Shown one piece after another: positions 33,714 through 44,099 of a stretch of DNA of 64,000 bases. The position numbers were made by a program, and so were the translations under genes. Below the pieces are notes generated by a model. That model did no database searches and had not been told where the DNA came from. It saw nothing but the letters and a program-made list of their open reading frames with translations. The stretch lies in contig OZ022240.1 of NCBI GenBank assembly GCA_963978895.1, positions 18,251,136 to 18,315,135 of the forward strand. Direction: 5' to 3'. This stretch comes from Erpobdella octoculata. Its lineage: Eukaryota; Annelida; Clitellata; Hirudinida; Erpobdellidae. Each line of letters begins with the position of its first letter. Within the stretch, counting starts at the first letter, position 1.

Positions 33714-33934
33714 AATAACGATATAAGTGTTTCACCATTTTTTAAAACTTTGGTTTCCATGACTTCAAATGTGGGGTCAAAATAAGGGTTATTTGATTTT
33801 AAAATAACTGCTACTCAACAATTGCAAGCATTACAAATGTAAAACTTAGTATTTTGAGGTTTTGTGTCGGTTAAAAGGGTTATTGTAAGGTTTATCGACA
33901 GTTGACAGTTAATCGACCTTAATTGAAAAGTCGA

Positions 33935-34190
33935 TTATCCTGCGAAGAAGTCGATTATCCTGCGAAGGAGTCGATAATCCTGCGAAGGAGTCGATAATCC
34001 TGCGAAGGAGTCGATAATCCTGCGAAGGAGTCGATAATCCTGCGAAGGAGTCGATTATCCTGCGAAGGAGTCGATTATCCTGCGAAGGAGTCGATTATCC
34101 TGCGAAGGAGTCGATTATCCTGCGAAGGAGTCGATTATCCTGCGAAGGAGTCGATTATCCTGCGAAGGAGTCGATTAACCTGCAAGTCGA
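33935..34190. repeat. 20-bp tandem repeat in MULE left arm
   Basis: Exact-period array of TCGATAATCCTGCGAAGGAG / TCGATTATCCTGCGAAGGAG, no spacers. The A/T variant at the sixth base divides it into a run of TCGATAATCC copies flanked by TCGATTATCC copies. The inverted counterpart is at 36715-36890. Confidence 0.97.
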
Positions 34191-34679
34191 TTAACCTGCG
34201 CACGCTTTGCTGTGCATGACAACAAAACGCATCCGCACGGGTCGATATAGGTATAATAACCTAAGTGACCATTTGATCTTACTCAACTCTTTGGTCGATT
34301 TAAGGATGGCTGCTTATTCACTTGGTGGTGTTTTTACATAGACTTAATGCTAAACACTACTATATAAGCACTGTACTGCAGTATCAATATTTAAAATATA
34401 TTAGAAATTTTTCTGAATTAATTAAAAATATATTTGAAAATTTTCTAAATTTTGAATTTAGTTTGAAATTTTTATTTTTTTTATAATTCAGTCGCTAGAG
34501 TTACGCGCTATAGGCAAGTTCCTGTATACGCCCACAAGGCACATACAGAAAATAACCATATCACAATCGATTATATAAAAGTGTGTTTTTAAAAAACTTA
34601 GTTCTTTGATTCACTTGTTATGCATATATAGCCAAATTACAAAAATAGTCTTGACCAAAATTGGAAAGTATAAAATAAT

Positions 34680-35020
34680 TATTAAACAAGTAAATTAAAA
34701 ACGAATTTTTAAAACCAATGCTCTTATATGTAATTAAAACACAAATTTTGCAATCAATTTTTTCTTATATTACTCTTTTATTTTATGTTAAAGTCGAAAT
34801 ATCTTAATTATATCGAAATTAATTAAAATTATCTAAATTAATTGACTTATTGTAAAACTAATAATTGAATATTGCATTGTCTTCTATTTTAAGCATGTAT
34901 GCAAAATTTGAAAAAATCTATCATCAGGAAGTGACTCAAAAATTGATTGCAAGATTTGAAACAGACAGAGAAACAAACATACAGACAGAGAAACAGAGAC
35001 GACGAGTTAATAAAAGCATT
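34680..35020 (+). repeat. R repeat with (ACAGACAGAGAA)n tract, copy 1
   Basis: AATATTGCATTGTCTTCTAT, GCATGTATGCAAAATTTGAA and CATCAGGAAGTGACTCAAAA, then the variable ACAGACAGAGAA tract and GACGAGTTAATAAAAGCATT. Other copies: 35380-35605 (+), 37390-37850 (-) and 37855-38130 (-). The ends vary, so it may be a Helitron-borne module. Confidence 0.75.
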
Positions 35021-35027
35021 GGTAATA

Positions 35028-35137
35028 ATAATAAAGCCGAAGCTACTTTAATAGTAGCTGAAGACCTCGATAGGGGTCCGGCATCGCATAGCGTCAGGTG
35101 ACACTATGCTGTAGAAAATAAACATTATTATTATCAT
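35028..35137 (+). mobile_element. 5'-truncated LINE: 3' UTR of the 56312-58927 family
   Basis: GCCGAAGCTACTTTAATAGT through GTCAGGTGACACTATGCTGT and AAATAAACATTATTATTA is the same sequence as the reverse complement of 56167-56275. Only about 110 bp were inserted, a typical dead-on-arrival copy. Confidence 0.9.
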
Positions 35138-35269
35138 CAAAAAGCATCGAATTTAAATATCTCAACTATTTTCATGAAAATTTCGTACACGCTTGAGAAT
35201 CGCGGTCAGTGAGTGTGGTTCGTGTTAACTTGGTAAAATAGTCTGCCAGTCGGTTAGCGTTTTGTGGTC

Positions 35270-35352
35270 AAGAAAACCCTCAAGAAAACCCTCAAGAAAA
35301 CCCTCAAGAAAACCCTCAAGAAAACCCTCAAGAAAACCCTCAAGAAACCCCT
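35270..35352. repeat. 12-bp minisatellite CAAGAAAACCCT
   Basis: About seven head-to-tail units in the MULE interior, with divergent last copies. Confidence 0.95.
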
Positions 35353-35964
35353 CGATAAAATCCTCAAGAAAATTAATTAAATTAATTGACTTATTGTAAA
35401 ACTAATAATTGAATATTGCATTGTCTTCTATCTTGAGCATGTATGCAAAATTTGAAAAAAATCTATCATCAGGAAGTGACTCAAAAATTGATTGCAAGAT
35501 TTGAAACAGACAGAGAAACAGACAGAGAAACAGACAGAGAAACAGACAGAGAAACAGACAGAGAAACAGAGCCGACGAGTTAATAAAAGCATTGGTAAAA
35601 AACCCGAAAACCAAGGTTCCGACCAGCTTGACTTAAAGTTTCGTTATAGAATTTTACGACAAAATGTGCTCTGGACAAAATATTGATTAGGAATGAATCT
35701 CGCTCAAAAATGTGTTAGAAGGAATATTGATTGAAATTTGTTTGACCCTTTTTTTAATATGTTGAGTGTAAGCGTTTTTAAATTAATATCATTGAAGTGA
35801 CATGTATTAGTTAATATAGTATTATTCATATTATTTGTTTAAATATACAGCTTATGAGACTGATGATAGGGAGTTGCCATACCATATTTCGAGAAAAAAT
35901 GAACACGCTTTAAACAACAAATAATTTTATTACATGCTTTAAATGAAAGACAAGCTATACAAAA

Positions 35965-36246
35965 TCAATAAGTGGTCAATATATCTACAATTCTATTGTG
36001 AAGCGTCTGAATATCTATTTCTTTTTGTTCAAAAGCTATCCAGAGCTCCCACACTTTCTCGTCTTTTTCCAAACTTAATTTTTTGGTCTGCCTGAGAAGC
36101 TGTCCTGTGGCAAGGGAATCTTCTTCTACTGGAATAGCTTGGGCTTTCCCGAAGAGGATACCAACAACTTCGTAGAAGGTTGAACCTACCTTCAAGCTGT
36201 TGTTGAGAGAGCTATGCCAACCCTCTACGTCATTGTTGGTTTTGAG
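35965..36246 (-). pseudogene. MULE transposase C-terminal fragment
   Basis: Minus-strand frame with TNNDVEGWHSSLNNSL followed by FYEVVGILFGKAQA and LWIAFEQKEIDIQTLHNRIV to a natural stop. The TNN(D/H)VEGWH motif followed by an L..L...Q helix is the conserved C-terminal signature of animal MULE transposases. An in-frame stop just upstream (near 36255) ends the open stretch and the catalytic DDE region is missing. Transcription would be antisense to the neighbouring Helitron-like units. Confidence 0.8.
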
Positions 36247-37287
36247 TTATCAGCTAGTAAAAGTTACAGCATAAAGAAAACAAAGAAAAGTACTACAGTT
36301 AATAGTAGCCTATGCACTATGAATATTCAGTTCTTAATCAATATGAATAATTATAGAGCGACTCCGGTCATTTCCTTTGTGTGCCTTGTGGGCATCTGCA
36401 GAAATTTGCCTACGGTCATCTAGCATGTAACTCTAGCGACAGAATTATTAGTCAATAAAAATTACCAGCTTTGAATTAAAAATTCAGAAATTGTTTAAAT
36501 TAATTTAAGATAATAATACTGCAATTATGCTGATATAGTAGTACTTAGCATACAGTCTATGTAAAAACACCACCAAGTGAATAAGCAGCCATCCTTAAAT
36601 CGACCAAAGAGTTGAGTAAGATCAAATGGTCACTTAGGTTATTATACCTATATCGACCCGTGCGGATGCGTTTTGTTGTCATGCACAGCAAAGCGTGCGC
36701 AGGTTAATCGACTTGCAGGCTAATCGACTCCTTCGCAGGCTAATCGACTCCTTCGCAGGATAATCGACTCCTTCGCAGGATAATCGACTCCTTCGCAGGA
36801 TAATCGACTCCTTCGCAGGATTATCGACTCCTTCGCAGGATTATCGACTCCTTCGCAGGATAATCGACTCCTTCGCAGGATAATCGACTTTTCAATTTAA
36901 GTCGACTAACTGTCAATTGTCGATAAAAACACAGTTCCCCGGTTAAAAGTAGCTGAGTCCAGTTTATCACCGGTCGGGCCAAGACGTTATTTTAGGGTCT
37001 TTTACGGGTCAGGCTAAACTTTAAATCAAGGTGGTACGGGCCGAGGTTTTTCACTAAGCATATAGACATTTTAGTGATTTTAGGGGCTTCAGACGGGCCG
37101 GACCAACCCTGAAGTCAAGGTGGGACGAGCCGAAGTTTTTCATCAAGTATATAGAATTTTTAGGCCTGTAAAAACCGGCCGGGCCCAAATTAGACGGGCC
37201 GTGCCGGGCCAGGAATTTTGGTTATGAAACGGGCTGGGTTCAAATTCTCTAATTTCATGCGAACGAAGCCGCTACGGGCACTGCTGG

Positions 37288-38215
37288 TTATACATATTAG
37301 TCAAAAAATAAATTTTAAAAAATGATTTTTTTGCCTCTTTATCTGAGTCAACGAACTAAAATTTTTGAATCTAAAACAATCGAAATGTAGGTGATTTTTA
37401 CCAATGCTTTTATTAACTCGTCGTCTCTGTTTCTCTGTCTGTCTGTTTTTCTGTCTGTCTGTTTCTCTGTCTGTCTGTTTCTCTGTCTGTCTGTTTCTCT
37501 GTCTGTCTGTTTTTCTGTCTGTCTGTTTTTCTGTCTGTCTGTTTCTCTGTCTGTCTGTTTCTCTGTCTTTTTCAAATCTTGCAATCAATTTTTGAGTCAC
37601 TTCCTGATGATAGATTTTTTTCAAATTTTGCATACATGCTCAAAATAGAAGACAATGCAATATTCAATTATTAGTTTTACAATAAGTCAATTAATTTAGT
37701 TAATTTTAATTAATTTCGATATTTCGATATAATTAAGATATTTCGACTTTAATATAAAATAAAAGAGTAATATAAGAAAAAATTGATTGCAAAATTTGTG
37801 TTTTAATTACATATAAGAGCATTGGTTTTAAAAATTCGTTTTTAATTTACTTGTTACCAATGCTTTTATTAACTCGTCGTCTCTGTTTCTCTGTCTGTCT
37901 GTTTGTTTCTCTGTCTGTTTCAAATCTTGCTATCAATTTTTGAGTCACTTCCTGATGATAGATTTTTTTCAAATTTTGCATACATGCTCAAAATAGAAGA
38001 CAATGCAATATTCAATTATTAGTTTTACAATAAGTCAATTAATTTAGTTAATTTTAATTAATTTCGATATTTCGATATAATTAAGATATTTCGACTTTAA
38101 TATAAAATAAAAGAGTAATATAAGAAACAAGTAAATTAAAAACGAATTTTTAAAACCAATGCTCTTATATGTAATTAAAACACAAATTTTGCAATCAATT
38201 TTTTCTTAAATTTTA
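37288..38215. repeat. Inverted copies of the R repeat and adjoining module
   Basis: 37288-37440 repeats 32921-33100. 37395-37850 and 37855-38130 are reverse copies of the R repeat, the first with a long (CTGT)(CTCTGTTT) tract; 38125-38215 turns back to the forward sense. Together with 34680-35020 they form a long imperfect inverted arrangement around the right end of unit C. Confidence 0.7.
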
Positions 38216-39200
38216 AACAATTTGCAAATTATTATTAACGACAATTTACTATTTTGCAATTATTATTCTTCTTATTTTAATTATTAATACTATTATTAAT
38301 AACGAAAATTAACTAATTTGCTAATATTATTCCTATTATTGGAAAGTTTTACGCTTTGCGGATATATTTAATGAAATTATTATTAACGACATTTTACTAT
38401 TTTGCAATTATTATTCCCTTTAATTAAATTATTAATAATATTACTATTAACGAAGAGCAACTATTTTGCTAATATTATTCATATTAATGGAAAGTTCGAC
38501 GCTTTGCGGATATATTTATTTTAATTATTAGTAATATTATTATTTAAGAAAATTAACTAATTTGCTAATACTATTCCTATTGTTGGAAAGTTCGACGCTT
38601 TGCGGATATATTTTGAGCATACGTCATAACTCAACATAAACAAGTTGAAAATAAATAAATCATTATCAGCCATTAAAGGTTGGGTTTTTTCTTAGGCTTT
38701 TTTTTCACTATCACCCAAATTTTGTTGTTTTTTACGTAGGCTGTTTTTTTCGATAATATCCATTAAATATTGTGTTTTTCGTAGGCGGTTTTTTCACTAT
38801 CACCCATTAATTGTTGTTTTTTTAGTAGGCTGTTTTTTCCGATCAAATGCAATGAATATTGTGTTTTTCGTAGTCGGTTTTTCCACTATCACACAATAAT
38901 TGTGGTTTTTTTTGTAGGCTATTTTTTGCAATATAGCCCATTCAAGGTTTTGTCGTAGGCTGTTTTTCCAAAATCTTCCAATCAAATAGAAGACCATTCC
39001 AAAATGTTTTCAAGTTAAAAATCATCTGCTACTGACTGACATAGTCACATGCTTCGCTTGCGAAGCGTGCGTAAAGTTATTACTATATTAGCGCATTGGT
39101 GTTGTTTTTGAGCTTAGACTACGATTTGAGTGCGACTACCGTTACTATTAATATGTAAAAACTCAGACGTTTAGCGCGCGAAGCGTGCGTCAAGTGCTGG
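38216..39200 (+). mobile_element. Helitron-like unit D (5' end unclear), ends CTGG 39197-39200
   Basis: Three AT-rich units containing GGAAAGTTCGACGCTTTGCG (38210-38610), then degenerate TTCGTAGGCGGTTTTTTCAC / CACCCATTAA units (38660-38980), an internal hairpin TGCTTCGC-TT-GCGAAGCG, then GCGCGCGAAGCGTGCGTCAA, GTGCTGG. The same order of modules recurs in units E and F. No coding. Confidence 0.65.
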
Positions 39201-39526
39201 TTCCCTACTATAAAAGCGCAATGATGTAATATGTATGTCACCTGATTGGCATCTGCAGGTCTGAAAAAACTCACGTTGATAGATTATGAGACGTTGAACA
39301 CAATTTGTTAAGCCACTTTATGTTAAAAATGTTTAAATAAAAAGTTATTAGCCGCGAAAGTTTAACGCTTTGCGGATATATATAATGCATCGTACGTCAT
39401 CACTAACTATAAACAAGTTGAAAATAAAGAAAACAACGAAGTGTCCTACTTTGGCGGAGTTTTTCTAATTTTGGGATTACGTCATCACACCTTATAAACA
39501 AATTGAAAATAAACAAATCAGCGAAG

Positions 39527-40744
39527 CAGTGATTAATTCGTTTCAGAAATAAATTTAGTTTCAGTTTCAGTTTAGTTTTGGCATTATGAATTATTATTAC
39601 AGTTTCGTTTTAGTTTTGAATTTTTCAATAATTTTAATTTCAGTTTAGTTTTGAATCAGTAATTATCAGTATATTATTACCGTTTCGTTTTGAATTTTTC
39701 AATAATTTTAGTTTCAGTTTAGTTTTGCATCAGGAATTATTATTACCGTTTCGTTATAGTTTTGAATTTTTCAATAATTTTAATTTCAGTTTAGTTTTGC
39801 ATCAGTAATTATTATTACCGTTTCGTTTTGAATTTATAATAGTTTTAGTTTTAATTTCAGTTTCGTTTGTAATCTTTCTATTTTGCAGTTGTAACTAAAC
39901 ACAAGTCAATTGAGAAACTGTTTATTCAATTTTAAAAAAACTCTCATTTCTAAGTTTTTTTTTGGTCTATGTCTCTTCCCTCCGCTCAAAAGGCCACATA
40001 ATAAAAATATCCTCTCCACATATGTCCAAGGCCAAGAGGGAAAGTTGCGGATATATAGACTGTCGAGCAATCCAAAACTGTATCACATCTTCTGCCAAGT
40101 CTTCCATATCCTAACTAACCTTTAGGTTTGTTGGATTTTTACCGGCCAGTTGAAAACCGCACTGGTTTATAGCACCATCGACGTTACTATCTTTTTTTGC
40201 TAGACAAACACTTTTATTCGTAGTGACATCATATTTAAAATAATTCCAAACTAAACTTTCGCTATTACGACCAGCAAACATTTTCGACAAACCAACGCCA
40301 GCTTTCGACATTTCTGACTCAATAAATAGCAACAAACCAAAACACGAATACAATAGAAAAGGAATAAACAATTTCGTAGCGACAAAGGCATGTTAAAAGG
40401 AAGTACCATAGAAGCGAAATTAATTTTTATTTTGTTTTTAATATTTTTTGTTTTTATTTCGTTTTAACAAATTATTTTTTATTTTTATTTCTATTTTGTT
40501 TCTAAAAAAAAATAATTTTTATTTCTATTTCTATTTCGTTTCAAAAAAAATTAATTTTTATTTCTATTTCTATTTCGTTTCGAAAAAAAAAAATTTTTTA
40601 TTTCTATTTCGTTCTAACTAACTAATTTTTATTTTTATTTCAGTTTCGTTTTGACTTTCTATTCTAGTTTTCGTTTCAGTTTTCGTTAACAAGAATTAAT
40701 AATTATCGTTTTAATTTCTATTACCGTTAACGAAATAATCACTG
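39527..40744 (-). mobile_element. Internally deleted hAT, 1218 bp, TSD CAGCGAAG
   Basis: CAGCGAAG at 39519-39526 and 40745-40752. Termini CAGTGATTAATTCGTT and, inverted, CAGTGATTATTTCGTT. Both subterminal regions are arrays: TTTCAGTTTAGTTTTG / ATTATTACCGTTTCGTT on the left and TTTATTTCTATTTCGTT on the right. Only the first, BED-finger, exon of the transposase remains. Confidence 0.93.
40120..40311 (-). CDS. hAT transposase first exon (BED finger), 64 codons, orphaned
   Basis: Starts MSKAGVGLSKMFAGRNSESL and reads VWNYFKYDVTTNKSVCL...NQCGFQLAGKNPTNLK to a GTTAGT donor. It aligns with residues 1-55 of the 694-aa transposase at 11789: the Trp, the two Cys and GKN(P/T)(T/S)N agree. The His pair would have lain in the next exon, which is deleted. 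The frame is open, so the deletion element is recent, but no transposase can be made from it. Confidence 0.8.
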
Positions 40745-41641
40745 CAGCGAAGTAGAATATTTTTCAAAGCGGGTTTTCCCAAAAATGAGATTACGTCATC
40801 ACTCAATATAAACAAGTTGAAAATAAATAAAGTAAACGGTTGGCGTTTTTCATTCTCCGCCATTGAAGGTTGGTTTTATCGGGGGGGTTTTCCCATTATC
40901 AGCCATTGAATGTGGGTTTTTTTCATAGGCGGATTTTCAATATCAGCCATTAAATGTTTTTTTAAAGAGTGTTTATTAGTAGGGGGGTTTTTTCATTATT
41001 TGCCAATATTACTTTTTTCTGCTTTTTTCGTTGGCGGTTTTTTCAATATCAGCGATTAAAAGTTGTTTCTTTGTAAGTCGTTTCTATATAAGCCATTAAA
41101 TGTTGGTTTTTAAGAAGGCCGGTCCAAAACGTGCTCAATCATTTGCGCCTGGTGGGTTTTTTTATTATCAGCCATTATATGTTGGGTTTTTTCGTTGGGG
41201 GTTTTTTCAATAACTGCTATTGAAGGTTGTTTTTCATAGGCGGTTTTTTCATTATCAACCATTTAAGGTTGTGTTTTTCGCAGGCGGTTATTTCCAAAAC
41301 CATCCAATATATTTTTTTTGTAGGTGTTTTTTTCACTATCACCCAATAAATGTGTTTTTTTTCGTAGGCTGTTTTTCCCAATATCGCCCATTAAAGGTTT
41401 TTTTTCGTAGGTAGTTTTTCCAGAATCATCCAATCAAAGAGAAGACCGTTCCAAAACGTGTTCAAGTAAAAAATCATCTGCTACTGGCTAAAATAGTCAC
41501 ACGCTTCGTTTGCGAAGCGTGCGTAAAGCAAAAATGTTGTTTTTGAGCTTATAGTGCAATTTGAATGCGACTACCTTTTATTAATATGTAAAAACTCACA
41601 CGCTTCGCGCAAAGCGCGCGAAGCGTGCGTCAAGTGCTGGT

Positions 41642-43488
41642 TCCCTAACATAAAAGCGCAATGATGAATGTATTATGTATTATGTATGTCACCCGATTAG
41701 CATCTGCAGGTCTGAAAAAACTCACGTTTATAGATTATGAGACGCTGAACACGGTTTGTTAGGGCACTTTTTTGTTAAAATGTTTAAATAAAAAGTTATT
41801 AGCCGCAAAAGTTTAACGCTTTGCGGATATATATAATGCATCGTACGTCATCGCTGAATATAAACGAGTTGAAAATAATCAAATCACCGAAGGCGGGTTT
41901 TCCCAAAAATTTTGAGCGTACGTCATCACTCAATATAAACAAGTAGAAATAAACAAATCACCGAAGTCGGGTTATCCCGTTAATTTTGAGATTACGTCAT
42001 CACACATTATAAACAAGTTAAAAATAAATAAAGGTGGTTTTATTCGTATGCGGTTTTTCCAATATCAGCCAATAAAGGTTGTTTTTTTCGTAGGCGGTTT
42101 TTTTCAAATTTAGCCATTCAAAGAGAAGACCATTCCGCAACGTTTCCAAGGGAAAAAGCATCTACGATCCCTACTATAAAAGCGCAATGATGTATGTATT
42201 ATGTATGTATTATGTATTATGTCACCCGATTAGCATCTGCAGGTCTGAAAAAATTCACGTTGATAGAATAGGTTTGTTATGGCACTTTTTTGCTAAAATG
42301 TTTAAATAAAAAGTTATTAGCCGCGAAAGTTTAACGCTATGCGGATATATATATATATAATGCATCGTACGTCATCGCTGAATATAAACACGTTGAAAAT
42401 AAATAAATCACCGAAGTAGTAGTCGGCGGGTTTTCCCCAATTTTAAAAAAGTTATAAATTATTATTAACGACAATTTACTATTTTGCAATTATTATTCCT
42501 CTTATTTTAATTATTATTATTAACGAAGATTAACTATTTTGCTAATATTATTCCGATTATTGGAAAGTTCGACGCTTTGCGGATACATTTAATGAAATTA
42601 TTATTAACGACATTTTACTATTTTGCAATTATTATTCTTCTTATTTTAATTATTAATAATATTATTAATAACGAAAATTAACTAATTTGCTAATATTATT
42701 CCTATTAATGGAAAGTTCGACGCTTTGTGGATATATTTAAGGAAATTATTATTAACGACATTATTTATTTTAATACATTATATATAATATATTAATATAT
42801 TAAATAAAAAGTTATTAGCCGCGAAAGTTTAACGCTTTGCGAATATAATTTCAGCATACGTCATAACTCATTATAAACAAGTTGAAAATAAATAAATCAC
42901 CGAAGTAGTACATCGGCGGGTTTTCCCAATATAAGCCATTGAAGATTGGGTTTTTTGTAGGCGTTTTTTTCATTATCAGCCATTAAAAGTTGGGTTGTTT
43001 CTTAGGCTTTTTTTTAATAGCTTTTTTTTCACCATCACCCAAAATATTTGCCAAAATATATTGTTCATTTCGTAGGCGGTTTTTTCACTATCACCCAATA
43101 AATGTTGTTTTTTTCGTAGGTTGTTTTTCCGATACCATCAAAAAAATAATATTTTTCATAGGGGGATTTTTCACTATCACCCATTTAACATAAATTTTTT
43201 CGTAGGTTGTTTTTTCCAAATCGGTCATTTAAGGTTTTTTTACGTAGGCATTTTTCATAAATCTTCCAAATAAATAGAATACCATTCCAAAACGTTTCCA
43301 AGTGAAAAATCATCTGCTACTAACTATTTTAGTCACACGCTTCGCTTGCGAAGCGTGCTTAAAGTTATTACTATATTAGCGTATTGGTGTTGTTTTTGTG
43401 CTTAGAGTGCTATTTAAGTGCAACTACTTTTACTATTAATATGTAATAACTCACACGCTTCGCGCGCGAAGCGTGCGTCAATTGCTGG
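41642..43488 (+). mobile_element. Helitron-like unit F (or two overlapping starts), ends CTGG 43485-43488
   Basis: Begins TCCCTAACATAAAAGCG one T after unit E; a second TCCCTACTATAAAAGCG start lies at 42168, so a truncated unit may be nested (41642-42167 then 42168-43488). Contains the GGAAAGTTCGACGCTTTGCG units (42440-42780) and TTCGTAGG units (42930-43250). The terminal palindrome CACGCTTCGCG/CGCGAAGCGTG (43454-43475) lies nine nt from CTGG. Confidence 0.7.
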
Positions 43489-43599
43489 TCGAAGATAATC
43501 GCGTAATAAAATTCAAATTTTGTTTACGTAAAAACGTTTGAAGGCTTTAAGCAACTTTTAGCAAATCTATTTTATGTTTTATGGGCTAAAATAAGTTAT

Positions 43600-43735
43600 G
43601 AAAGAGTGGAAAAGAAAAAATGAGCACGAGCGGGAACGGAAACGGGAGAGCATGCGGGGAAGGAAACGGGAGCAAGAGAAAAAAATGATAAAAAAATCTC
43701 TGAAAACCCCGAGCAACGCCGGGTAACCCCGCTAG
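43600..43735 (+). mobile_element. Helitron-like 3' end (CTAG)
   Basis: Plus-strand copy of the minisatellite family (GAGCGGGAACGGAAACGGG) ending CCCCGAGCAACGCCGGGTA, ACCCCGCTAG then T at 43736. A second, decayed end of the same kind (TTGGGCAGCGCCGGGTTAAA) is near 44080. Confidence 0.6.
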
Positions 43736-43822
43736 TTATTATATATAAATTAATTTGCCATTGATAACAGATTTTCACACAAAATGTCTTACACTATTAT
43801 ATATATATTAACTGGAGAGCGA

Positions 43823-43988
<166 letters not shown>

Positions 43989-44099
43989 TTGAACCAACAG
44001 ATAGACAAGAAAGCAAGTTAAGAAAAACGTGGTAAAAACGAGAGATTGAAATACGTTAGAAAAACCTCTACAAAAACTTGGGCAGCGCCGGGTTAAATA

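Larger units (their letters stand above)
30683..33870. repeat. Degenerate tandem family of about 155-160 bp units inside Helitron-like units
   Basis: Units start TTTCACCATTTTTTGAAAAT and contain TTGGTTTCCAGGACTTCAAA, GTAACTGCTACTCAAAAACT and AAAAATTAGTATTTAGTTTC. About four copies (30686-31270), five (31815-32570) and four to five (33139-33870), the last interrupted by a SINE. The three sets lie at the same position in consecutive Helitron-like units. Confidence 0.85.
33878..36940. mobile_element. MULE transposon, 3063 bp, long TIRs, 9-bp TSD GGTTAAAAG
   Basis: GGTTAAAAG at 33869-33877 and 36941-36949 is a 9-bp duplication, the size made by Mutator-like elements, and the uninterrupted paralogue at 32572 confirms it. 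Inverted arms extend from 33878 to about 34570 and about 36370 to 36940. Their outer parts contain a 20-bp tandem repeat TCGATAATCCTGCGAAGGAG (about 12-13 copies left, about 8-9 right). Inner parts share CACGCTTTGCTGTGCATGAC and AAGTGAATAAGCAGCCATCC (as strand-complementary sequence). The interior keeps a MULE transposase C-terminus (35965-36246) plus later insertions, so it is non-autonomous. Confidence 0.9.
32921..37287 (+). mobile_element. Helitron-like unit C, interrupted by SINE and MULE, ends CTGG at 37284
   Basis: After unit B, 32921-33138 is a module also found at 37288-37440 (TTATACATATTAGTCAAAAA). The tandem units then resume at 33139. The TTTTG(C/T)G(C/T)CGGTTAAAAG junction, intact at 32560-32580, is broken at 33877 by the MULE and resumes at 36941 with the GGGCCG module and the CACTGCTGG end. 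The unit's own 5' end is not identifiable. Confidence 0.6.
39202..41640 (+). mobile_element. Helitron-like unit E, TC...CTGG, split by a hAT
   Basis: Starts TCCCTACTATAAAAGCG one T after the CTGG of unit D. Ends with a 12-bp stem CACGCTTCGCGC / GCGCGAAGCGTG (41599-41627), nine nt, then CTGG (41637-41640). Net length without the hAT and its duplicated target is about 1213 bp. Internal modules: GTCTGAAAAAACTCACGTT, TTCGTAGGCGG units and an internal hairpin near 41500. Confidence 0.75.

Noticed and set aside
33935..34190. CRISPR-like array
   Set aside because: Exact 20-bp head-to-tail period with no spacers, present inverted in the other arm of a transposon; eukaryotic context.
38216..43488. 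Autonomous Helitron with Rep-helicase
   Set aside because: No HUH or helicase motifs in any frame; all units are non-autonomous.
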